A DNA stretch of 12,424 bases. It comes from Chloroflexota bacterium. GTDB taxonomy: Bacteria; Chloroflexota; Limnocylindria; Limnocylindrales; CSP1-4. Shown one piece after another: positions 7,383 to 12,424 of this stretch. A program made the position numbers and the translations under genes. The DNA lies in the NCBI GenBank assembly GCA_021812735.1, contig JAKAMV010000199.1, positions 1 to 12,424 on the forward strand, written 5' to 3'. Each line of letters starts with the position of its first letter. Position 1 is the stretch's first letter. Below the pieces are notes generated by a model, which saw only the letters and a list, made by a program, of their open reading frames with translations, was not told the origin of the DNA and searched no databases.

Positions 7383-7859
7383 TCAGCTCTTGCTGCCGGC
7401 GCCGATCTGGGCCGCGCTGGAGACCTTGATCTGCTTCGGTCGCGCCTCCGGGGCCTTGGGCAGGTGAAGCGTCAGGATGCCATCCTTGAACGACGCCTGG
7501 GCGTGATCGACGTCGATCTCCCGCGGCAGCGTCAGCGTGCGGCTCATCTCGCCGTACCCAATTTCCCGCAGATGCCAAGTCCAGTCGTCGTGCGCGGCCG
7601 GCGTCTCGGTCTTGGCCCGGATCGTCAGCATGCCCTGCTGGTACTGCACGTCGAGGTTGTCCTCTGTCACGCCCGGGACGAGGGCCCGCACGACCAGTTC
7701 GTCGCCGGTCTCGTAGACCTCGAGCGGCATCGGACGGGAACCCCGGCCGATCAGCGAGAAGAGCCGATCCGGATTGACGAAGCTCTCCTCGAAGAGCCGG
7801 TCCACGGCGTCGCGCAGGGTCATCACATCGCGGAACGGATCCCATCGCTGCAACGTCAT
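7383..7859 (-). CDS. hsp20: Hsp20 / alpha-crystallin family small heat-shock protein
   Basis: A cytoplasmic ATP-independent holdase chaperone that forms oligomers and keeps unfolding proteins soluble. It has 158 residues, typical for the family. The N-terminal arm is WDPFRDVMTLRDAVDRLFEE, a common bacterial Hsp20 start. The alpha-crystallin domain spans about 42-140, with PLEVYETGDELVVRALVPGV, then FKDGILTLHLPKAPEARPKQ, the conserved G-I-L-T-L-x-L-P-K strand. The IKV at 144-146 fits the I-x-V tail that docks neighbouring dimers. ATG 7859 is certain: AAAGGAGGT (7877-7869) sits 9 bases before it. The longer open frame to 9608 is antisense to the MFS gene. It is the first gene of the hsp20-hspR unit, divergent from the MFS transporter. 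Confidence 0.96.
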   Translation of the reverse strand: MTLQRWDPFRDVMTLRDAVDRLFEESFVNPDRLFSLIGRGSRPMPLEVYETGDELVVRALVPGVTEDNLDVQYQQGMLTIRAKTETPAAHDDWTWHLREIGYGEMSRTLTLPREIDVDHAQASFKDGILTLHLPKAPEARPKQIKVSSAAQIGAGSKS

Positions 7860-7868
7860 CTGCACAAC

Positions 7869-7877
7869 ACCTCCTTT
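7869..7877 (-). promoter_or_regulatory. Full-strength ribosome-binding site of hsp20
   Basis: AAAGGAGGT on the minus strand is a complete match to the anti-Shine-Dalgarno region, 9 bases from ATG 7859. It is the strongest such site in a window where several genes have weak sites or none. It fits a gene built for rapid, high translation when heat shock relieves repression. Confidence 0.85.
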
Positions 7878-7954
7878 CACCGCGGGCTCCTGGGGCCGCT
7901 GGGCAGATGCCCAGCGCGACCGCCGCCCGGCGCCCGCGTCGTAGTGACGCCGTA

Positions 7955-7984
7955 TATATAGCAACCTGCTACGGTCCGTGTCAA
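7955..7984 (-). promoter_or_regulatory. Vegetative-type promoter of hsp20-hspR
   Basis: On the minus strand TTGACA (7984-7979) is a perfect -35 and TATATA (7960-7955) a good -10. The spacer is 18 bases and ends in TGC, giving an extended -10. The AT-rich TATATATA run (7960-7953) stands out in this GC-rich sequence. Transcription would start near 7948, leaving a leader of about 90 bases before hsp20. Confidence 0.75.
7959..7971 (-). promoter_or_regulatory. Inverted repeat in the hsp20 promoter, candidate HspR operator
   Basis: TAGCA-GGT-TGCTA is a perfect 5-bp inverted repeat in the spacer, touching the -10. A repressor bound here would block RNA polymerase, and HspR, encoded in the same operon, is the obvious candidate. 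The published HAIR consensus (CTTGAGT-N7-ACTCAAG, from memory) is only partly matched: CTTGACA at the -35, seven bases on, TAGCAGG. The operator could be either element; both are inference. Confidence 0.4.
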
Positions 7985-8084
7985 GAGCCTGCGCCGCACA
8001 TCGTTGCTGGGCGCGTTCACGGCCGCACCCGACTGCCGCCCCGCCGGCCCACGCCACGGCTGCCGAGCACCGCGGCCGCTGCGC

Positions 8085-8090
8085 TACTCT
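8085..8090 (+). promoter_or_regulatory. Candidate -10 of a leaderless promoter for the MFS gene
   Basis: TACTCT is followed by six bases (GCCCCG) and then the ATG at 8097, and no ribosome-binding site precedes that ATG. Spacing and pattern are the same as at the LuxR regulator start. No good -35 is seen. Confidence 0.4.
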
Positions 8091-8096
8091 GCCCCG

Positions 8097-9503
8097 ATGA
8101 CGTCCCTCTCTCGCCTCGGGCCGCTCGGAGCGTTCCGAGAACTCCGCCGCGAATACGACCGCGCCGTCCTCGTCCTTGCCGTCGGCGATCTGGTCGCCAG
8201 CTTCGGGTTCAGCCTCGTCTTCCCGTTCCTCACGATCTACCTCACCGCGGTGATCGGCGCGAGCGCGACCGAGGCCGGCCTCGTGCTCGGCCTCTACTCC
8301 ATCGCCTCGATGGGATCGAACGCCGTCGGTGGCTGGCTGGCCGACCGATTCGGCCGGCGCGTAGTGATGATCGGTTCGATCACGCTGACCTCGCTGACCA
8401 TCATCGCGATGGGACAGGCGCACAACCTGGAGGGCATCGCGGTACTGACGCTGGCGCTGGGCGTCGTCGATCCCGCGTTCGTCCCGGCGGCGCGCGCATC
8501 CGTCGCCGACGTGGTACCCGAGCAGCGGCGGCAGCGCGCGTACGGCCTGCTCGCGGTCGCTGCCAGCGTCGGCTGGATCGCGGGGCCTTCCATCGGCGCG
8601 GGGCTGGCGACGCTCGGCTACCCGTTGCTCTTCACGGTTGCCGGCGCGGTCCTGCTCGGCTACACGGCGTTCCTGGTAGTCGCCTTCCCGGAGACGCGAC
8701 CGGCGGCGAGCGGCGCGCCGTCGCCGTCGCCGCACCGGACGACGGGATCCGCGGCCCCGGCGCGCGGCTCGCAGCATGCGGTGCTGACACCGCCCGAAGT
8801 CGTCCACGGCACGATCCTGCCGGGCGGGCTTGAGGCGTTGGATGCCCAGGACCCGACGCTGGCGGGCCGCGCACCGGCGTTGCGGGTCGCCGACGCGCGC
8901 ACGCTCTTCCTCGCCTTCCTCCCGATCGCGGTGCTGATCCACGGCGCGACGTTCCAGTGGGTAGTCACGCTCCCGATCCACGCCAGCCGCGACTTGGGCG
9001 TCTCCACCGCGACGTGGGGGCTGCTCTTCGCGTTCAATGGGCTCCTCATCGTGCTCTTCCAGATGCGCGTCTCGACGCTCACCGAAACCTGGGCGAAGCC
9101 CGCCACGATGGCCCTCGGGATGGCGGCGTACGCGCTGGGTTACCTCGCAGTGGTCGCGGCGGGACTCCCGGGCTTGACGACGCTCGTCCTGGCGAGTGTC
9201 GTGATCTTCGCGACGATCGGCGAGATGCTGGTCTTCCCGGTCGAGCCGGCGTACGTGTCGGACCTGTCGCCGCTGGCGCGGCGCGGCCGCTACCAGGGGG
9301 CCTTCGGCGCCGCCGCGGGCCTCGGTTCGGGCATCGGGCCGCCGCTCGGCGGTCTCGCCCTCGACCGGCTGCCGGGGCCGATCCCGTGGCTGCTGATCGC
9401 GGGGACGGGCATCATCGCAACGGCGGCCCTCCTCTGGCTCGCTCAGAGGATGCGCGGTGCGGTGGTCGGTGGTCGGCCGACTGCGGCGGGGTCTGCCCCG
9501 TGA
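8097..9503 (+). CDS. Major facilitator superfamily transporter (drug-efflux-like)
   Basis: An inner-membrane secondary transporter of 468 residues, probably a proton-driven exporter of unknown substrate. About 12 hydrophobic segments are seen. MFS motif A, GGWLADRFGRRVVMIG, is at about residues 78-93 between helices 2 and 3; the PSIGAGLATLG stretch at 164-174 lies in helix 5, where exporters carry motif C-like Gly/Pro sequence. A polar, Pro/Ser-rich cytoplasmic loop of nearly 70 residues (about 201-267) links the two six-helix halves, and an ending at LALDRLPGPIPWLLIAG completes the fold. ATG 8097 (MTSLSRL) is chosen over the open frame from 8004, whose extra residues are Arg/Pro-rich and polar. 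The gene is divergent from hsp20 and its stop overlaps the start of the methyltransferase gene, so both are likely made from one message. Confidence 0.92.
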   Translation: MTSLSRLGPLGAFRELRREYDRAVLVLAVGDLVASFGFSLVFPFLTIYLTAVIGASATEAGLVLGLYSIASMGSNAVGGWLADRFGRRVVMIGSITLTSLTIIAMGQAHNLEGIAVLTLALGVVDPAFVPAARASVADVVPEQRRQRAYGLLAVAASVGWIAGPSIGAGLATLGYPLLFTVAGAVLLGYTAFLVVAFPETRPAASGAPSPSPHRTTGSAAPARGSQHAVLTPPEVVHGTILPGGLEALDAQDPTLAGRAPALRVADARTLFLAFLPIAVLIHGATFQWVVTLPIHASRDLGVSTATWGLLFAFNGLLIVLFQMRVSTLTETWAKPATMALGMAAYALGYLAVVAAGLPGLTTLVLASVVIFATIGEMLVFPVEPAYVSDLSPLARRGRYQGAFGAAAGLGSGIGPPLGGLALDRLPGPIPWLLIAGTGIIATAALLWLAQRMRGAVVGGRPTAAGSAP

Positions 9504-10642
9504 GCCGGCCGGGTCCGCTGGTGCCACGGCGCGCCCAGTGCGCATCCGGACGCGCAGGATCGCTCTCCGGGCGCGCCGGATCGGCATCCGGGTCCGCCCA
9601 ACCGGCACGCCAGCCCGCGGAGCCGCCGCTCAGACCTGCGGAGCCGCCGCTCGGACCCGGGGAGCCGGCCCTCAGACCTGCGGAACCGGCACTCGGGACC
9701 GCACAGCCGACCCCCAGTCTCAGGGAGCCGGCGAGCGCTCCCGTCGCGCCTCGCCTCCATCGCGCCAACCAGCTCAACGAGCTGTCGGGCGAGGCGTGGC
9801 TGTACTTCACCAAGTCGCTGTGGACCACCGCCTACCCATCGGAACTGGGGCACGTGGCGCGCCGCGCCCACGGCGCGAACAAACCCCCGCGCCTGATGGC
9901 GCGCCTCATCGAGTTCTTCACCCGCGGCGGGGAGCTCGTGCTCGACCCGTTCGCCGGCGTGGGGGGCACGCTGCTCGGGGCGGCGATCTGCCGCACACCC
10001 CGGCGCGCACTGGGGATCGAGCTGGACCCACGCTGGGCCGCGATCTACGAGGCGGTGGTAGGCGAGGCCTTGTCCGAGCGGGCGGGTGCCGGCCCACTCC
10101 TGGCCGACCTTGGCCCGGCCGATCCGGGCGGCCCGAGGCGGTTCGACCCGTCGGGCTGCCGCATGGAGGTGGCCGACGCGCTCGACCGGCTCCCCGCACT
10201 GCCCAGTGCGTCGATCGACTTCGTGGCGACCGATCCGCCCTACAACCCACAGCTGCGCCAGACGATGTCGGGTGGTCCTCTCGCGCTGGCGCACGCCAAC
10301 CGGCGCACGGACTACGCGATGGTGACCAACTCGCCGGCGGATCTCGCGAACAGCGCCTCGTATGGTGAGTACCTGGACCGCATGGAGCGTGTCCTGCGCG
10401 AGCTGCGGCGCGTGCTCCGCGATGGGCGCTACGCGACGATCATCGTCCGCGACGCGTACCAAGAGGGACGCTACCGGTTCACGGCCTCGGACCTCGCCGC
10501 GCGGGCGGAACGGGCGGGTTTCGTGCCCAAGGGCGACCTGATCTGGTACCAGGCAGGGACGCGCCTCCGACCCTACGGCTACCCGCACGGGTTCGTCCCG
10601 AACATCGTGCACCAGCACATCCTCGTCCTCCGGGCGGGGTGA
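9500..10642 (+). CDS. DNA amino-methyltransferase (N4-cytosine/N6-adenine) with repetitive N-terminal tail
   Basis: An AdoMet-dependent DNA methylase of 380 residues. The order of motifs is: a conserved lead-in LYFTKSLWTTAYPSELGH, then HGANKPPRLMARLIEFFT (motif X-like), the AdoMet loop DPFAGVGG (149-156) with GIELDPRW, and the catalytic DPPY (245-248). AdoMet loop before DPPY is the alpha/gamma order, not the beta order, with little room for a target-recognition domain. The methylase part begins only near residue 90. GTG 9500 was chosen because it overlaps the MFS stop (GTGA) and there is no other start before the conserved region; it makes residues 1-90 a Gly/Arg/Ser- then Pro/Glu-rich tail of heptapeptide repeats. 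No restriction endonuclease gene is adjacent, so it looks like a solitary methylase (regulatory, protective or phage-derived). Target site unknown. Confidence 0.88.
   Translation: MSRPGPLVPRRAQCASGRAGSLSGRAGSASGSAQPARQPAEPPLRPAEPPLGPGEPALRPAEPALGTAQPTPSLREPASAPVAPRLHRANQLNELSGEAWLYFTKSLWTTAYPSELGHVARRAHGANKPPRLMARLIEFFTRGGELVLDPFAGVGGTLLGAAICRTPRRALGIELDPRWAAIYEAVVGEALSERAGAGPLLADLGPADPGGPRRFDPSGCRMEVADALDRLPALPSASIDFVATDPPYNPQLRQTMSGGPLALAHANRRTDYAMVTNSPADLANSASYGEYLDRMERVLRELRRVLRDGRYATIIVRDAYQEGRYRFTASDLAARAERAGFVPKGDLIWYQAGTRLRPYGYPHGFVPNIVHQHILVLRAG
9527..9736 (+). repeat. Degenerate 21-bp tandem repeat (about 10 units) in the methyltransferase gene
   Basis: Units of exactly 21 bases follow one another without gaps, starting at 9527, 9548, 9569, 9590, 9611, 9632, 9653, 9674, 9695 and 9716. 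They are in frame with the gene, so each codes for seven residues. The first units read RRAQCAS, GRAGSLS and GRAGSAS; the later ones QPAEPPL, RPAEPPL, GPGEPAL and RPAEPAL. Units 9611-9694 are the best conserved, the outer ones drift. The spacing and full coding frame exclude a CRISPR array. Confidence 0.85.
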
Positions 10643-10704
10643 GGAGCGCGAACCGCCGGGGGGATCACCGGTTGCGAAGTCACGCGCACGACCACGGCCG
10701 CGGA

Positions 10705-10730
10705 CGGCGGCTACCGCGTGCCTGCCGCCG
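10705..10730 (+). terminator. Weak hairpin after the methyltransferase gene
   Basis: CGGCGGC and GCCGCCG form a 7-bp stem with a 12-base loop, about 60 bases beyond the stop at 10642. There is no T tract. Such stems arise easily in this composition. The rest of the 251-base gap (10643-10893) shows only the candidate ACT-gene promoter. Confidence 0.2.
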
Positions 10731-10829
10731 CACCCGAGGAACCCCGACGACGGCCGACCCGCACGGCCGAGGCGCAGGGCCGACCCACCCGATGGCAACG
10801 GCGGCGCGGCGCACGCTGCCCCTGGGGCC

Positions 10830-10835
10830 TAGAAT
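10830..10835 (+). promoter_or_regulatory. Candidate -10 for the ACT-dimethylargininase unit
   Basis: TAGAAT fits TAnnnT and is one base from the TATAAT consensus except at position 3. It would start transcription near 10842, giving a leader of about 50 bases to the ATG at 10894. No clear -35 at 17 bases. Confidence 0.4.
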
Positions 10836-10893
10836 CCCGTCAGTGCGTCCAGTGGCGGCCTGGCCAGATCGGCGCCAGCTGACGGAGGGAACC

Positions 10894-11277
10894 ATGGCCC
10901 AGCAGTTCATCGTGCAGCTCCGCAACGAGCCGGGCGCGCTGGCGACGCTTGCCGAGGCGCTCGCCGCGCGCGGCGTGGACCTGCGCGCGATCGGCGGCGG
11001 CGGACTCGGAGATGTCGGCCACGTCATCATGACTACCGCGGACGATGACACCGCGCGCCAGGTCCTCGACGAGAAGGGCTACACCTACTTCGAGGGCGAG
11101 TCGCTGCTCGCGGAGGTCGACGACCGACCCGGCGGCATGGCGGCTATCGCGCGACGACTGGCCGACGCGGGCGTCAACATCCACGGACACCTCTTCATCG
11201 GCCGCTGGGGCGACCGCGCCATGTTCGCCTTCGTGGTCGACGATCCGGAGAAAGCGCGGCCAGTGCTGGAAGGATAG
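10894..11277 (+). CDS. Tandem ACT-domain protein
   Basis: A small cytoplasmic protein of 127 residues made of two ACT ligand-binding domains and nothing else. Domain 1 (about 4-65) starts FIVQLRNEPGALATLAEALA, the classic strand, D/N-x-P-G turn and first helix. Domain 2 (about 71-125) repeats this with LLAEVDDRPGGMAAIARRLA and GVNIHGHLFIGR. ACT domains usually bind amino acids at dimer interfaces and control enzymes; proteins with only ACT domains may be regulators in trans. ATG 10894 has GGAGGG four bases upstream; the open frame from 10639 lacks a site and has unstructured N-terminal residues. The stop lies 9 bases before the dimethylargininase start, so an amino acid such as arginine or its derivatives is an attractive but unproven ligand. 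Confidence 0.9.
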   Translation: MAQQFIVQLRNEPGALATLAEALAARGVDLRAIGGGGLGDVGHVIMTTADDDTARQVLDEKGYTYFEGESLLAEVDDRPGGMAAIARRLADAGVNIHGHLFIGRWGDRAMFAFVVDDPEKARPVLEG

Positions 11278-11286
11278 GCGGCCGGC

Positions 11287-12102
11287 ATGCGCGTGATCGT
11301 GCGCGAGCCCTCGGAGGCGTTCCGGAACGCGCTCTCGAGCCATCTGGAACGCGACCGGATCGATCCAGCGCGCGCCATCGCCCAACACCGGGCGTTCGTG
11401 GCCGCGCTCTCCGCGGCGGGTCTCGAGCTGGTCCCGCTGCCGCCCGAACCCACGCTTCCAGACGCGCCCTTCGTCTCCGACACGCTGATCGCGCTGCCCG
11501 CCGCGGCCGAACCCGACGGCCCCACGCGGCTCCTCGTCGTCGGCCGACCGGGCGCGGCCTCGCGGCGCGGCGAGGTCGCGTCGGTCGTCGCCCGCGCCCA
11601 GGAGCTCGTACCGGACGCGACCGTCGTCGAGATCGAGGAGCTCGGCACGCTGGAGGGCGGCGACGTCATCGCCTACGGGGACCGGCTCGCGATCGGCGTC
11701 TCGGGCCGCACCAACGTGTGCGGCGCCGGTCAGCTGGCGCTCGCGGCCGGCTCCCTCGGATACCGCGTATTCCTCTGCCCGGTGACGGATCGGCTGCACC
11801 TCGCGACCGCGGTCACGCCGCTGGGGCCCGGACGCCTGGTCGGCACCGCGGCGGGCTTCGCGTCCCTCGACGCTGCCCCGGGCTCCGCGCCCGCTGGCGA
11901 AGTGGAACGGCTGGTGGTTCGCGACGAAGAGGCGCGGGCCGCCAACGTGCTCGCGCTCGGGGGGCGCGTCTTCGTCGCCGCCGGATACCCCCAGACCGCG
12001 GCGATGCTGCGGGCGGCGGGCGAAACGGTGGTGGAACTGGAGCTCGACGAGTTCGCCCGTGCCGACGGCGGGCCGACTTGTCTGGTCGCCATCGTGCCGT
12101 AG
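11287..12102 (+). CDS. ddaH: Dimethylargininase (DDAH) / amidinotransferase-fold hydrolase
   Basis: A cytoplasmic guanidine hydrolase of 271 residues, the normal DDAH length. DDAH converts asymmetric N,N-dimethylarginine to citrulline and dimethylamine (EC 3.5.3.18). Active-site elements are present in order: LPDAPFVSD (57-65), LEGGDV (122-127), SGRTN (139-143), the catalytic histidine in RLHLATAVTPLG (H171) and the nucleophile in GGPTCLVAIVP (C265). Arginine deiminase is unlikely, since that family is about 400 residues and has other spacing. Related activity on other methylated or modified guanidines is possible. ATG 11287 follows the ACT gene by 9 bases with AGGCGG as a weak ribosome-binding site. 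A strong hairpin follows the stop. Confidence 0.92.
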   Translation: MRVIVREPSEAFRNALSSHLERDRIDPARAIAQHRAFVAALSAAGLELVPLPPEPTLPDAPFVSDTLIALPAAAEPDGPTRLLVVGRPGAASRRGEVASVVARAQELVPDATVVEIEELGTLEGGDVIAYGDRLAIGVSGRTNVCGAGQLALAAGSLGYRVFLCPVTDRLHLATAVTPLGPGRLVGTAAGFASLDAAPGSAPAGEVERLVVRDEEARAANVLALGGRVFVAAGYPQTAAMLRAAGETVVELELDEFARADGGPTCLVAIVP

Positions 12103-12121
12103 CGGAGAGGGACGTGGCAGC

Positions 12122-12155
12122 CGCTGCGGCGCCGGTGCGGCCCGGCGCCGCAGCG
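12122..12155 (+). terminator. 14-bp perfect hairpin after the dimethylargininase gene
   Basis: The arms 12122-12135 (CGCTGCGGCGCCGG) and 12142-12155 are perfect reverse complements with a 6-base loop. The stem starts 20 bases after the stop codon and is all but two pairs G-C. It lacks a T tract but is long and stable enough to be the end of the ACT-ddaH transcript. Confidence 0.6.
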
Positions 12156-12189
12156 CGCCGGCCGGGCGTTCGACCGCCGGCAGCGCAGG

Positions 12190-12195
12190 TAGACT
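12190..12195 (+). promoter_or_regulatory. Candidate -10 for the phosphoketolase gene
   Basis: TAGACT fits TAnnnT, with TTCGAC 15 bases upstream as a poor -35. Transcription would start near 12202, leaving a leader of about 100 bases. In that leader a 6-7 bp stem (GCGCCG / CGGCGC around 12245-12260) is seen, of unknown meaning. Confidence 0.3.
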
Positions 12196-12301
12196 CGTGC
12201 CGGTCGGTCGCGCCCGTGGCCGATCGCGGGCAGCTGATCGCAGAGCGCCGCCAGCGGCGCCCCGACGGAGCCCACATCCGGCGAAAGGCGGTGCAGAGAC
12301 C

Positions 12302-12424
12302 ATGCAGGACGCCGCGACCACGAGGCAGACGCCGACCCCAACCCCAGCCCGCGCCCCCTCCGGCACGCGGGCCCCCGCCGGGCCCCTCTCCGACGAGGAA
12401 GTGCGCCTCATCGACGCCTACTGG
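12302..12424 (+). CDS. Probable phosphoketolase, N-terminal fragment (runs off the window)
   Basis: Only the first 41 codons are inside the window. The first 26 residues are a Thr/Pro/Ala-rich tail; then LSDEEVRLIDAYW appears, which matches the start of xylulose-5-phosphate/fructose-6-phosphate phosphoketolases (family pattern: L-x-x-[DE]-E-[LV]-x-x-[IL]-D-A-Y-W-R-A-A-N-Y). If right, this is a thiamine-diphosphate enzyme splitting xylulose-5-P or fructose-6-P into acetyl-phosphate plus an aldose phosphate. ATG 12302 is preceded by AAAGGCGGT nine bases upstream, one base from the ideal ribosome-binding site. The call rests on about 13 residues and needs the following sequence. Confidence 0.75.
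   Translation, partial: MQDAATTRQTPTPTPARAPSGTRAPAGPLSDEEVRLIDAYW

Noticed and set aside
7860..9608. Upstream extension of the hsp20 frame (741 codons in total)
   Set aside because: The extension is antisense to the MFS gene and of shadow composition; a perfect ribosome-binding site fixes the start at 7859.
9527..9736. CRISPR array
   Set aside because: Units are 21 bases, contiguous without spacers, degenerate and in coding frame; no cas genes nearby.
9443..10798. Minus-strand open frame of 451 codons opposite the methyltransferase
   Set aside because: The methylase on the + strand has DPFAGVGG and DPPY motifs; the minus frame has none and shows repeats only because the 21-bp period is a multiple of three.
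10840..12411. Minus-strand open frame of 523 codons opposite ACT and dimethylargininase
   Set aside because: Both + strand genes have full domain signatures and ribosome-binding sites; the minus frame is Arg/Gly-rich and featureless.

Overview
The window is very GC-rich and densely coding. Gene content points to Chloroflexota or a deep-branching actinobacterium: an F420-type luciferase-like oxidoreductase, an Hsp20-HspR pair, a very large LuxR-type ATPase regulator, a dimethylargininase and the start of a probable phosphoketolase. The phylum is inferred from style and gene families only; there is no rRNA or other marker here.

Left end (1-1192, + strand). The last residues of an unknown gene overlap by GTGA the start of a PD-(D/E)XK-like nuclease-fold protein with helical flanks. 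The 3' end of the nuclease-like gene runs 172 bases into the opposing oxidoreductase gene, and its last ~60 codons look like antisense of that gene rather than protein.

Middle block (1021-7859, all - strand). In transcriptional order this holds hsp20 and hspR (a 14-base gap apart), then the 1090-residue LuxR regulator, a cupredoxin lipoprotein, an AlaX-type alanyl-tRNA editing protein and a TIGR03617-like LLM oxidoreductase (16 bases after alaX). hsp20 has the best expression signals in the window: TTGACA / extended TATATA promoter, a 13-base inverted repeat in the spacer, and an AAAGGAGGT ribosome-binding site. HspR is presumably the autorepressor of this small heat-shock operon. The regulator carries valine where the Walker A lysine should be.

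Right block (8097-12424, all + strand, divergent from hsp20). An MFS exporter overlaps by GTGA a solitary DNA amino-methyltransferase whose N-terminal tail is made of about ten in-frame 21-bp repeats. A second unit pairs a tandem-ACT protein with a dimethylargininase and ends in a 14-bp perfect hairpin. The window closes in the first 41 codons of a probable phosphoketolase.

Two genes (regulator and MFS) have a TAnnnT hexamer exactly 6 nt before ATG and no ribosome-binding site, a pattern that fits leaderless transcripts. No mobile element, CRISPR array, tRNA or rRNA was seen. I do not see a complete new multi-gene system. The most unusual items are the minisatellite-tailed methyltransferase, the lysine-less regulator ATPase, the truncated-looking nuclease-like gene and the ACT/dimethylargininase pairing.
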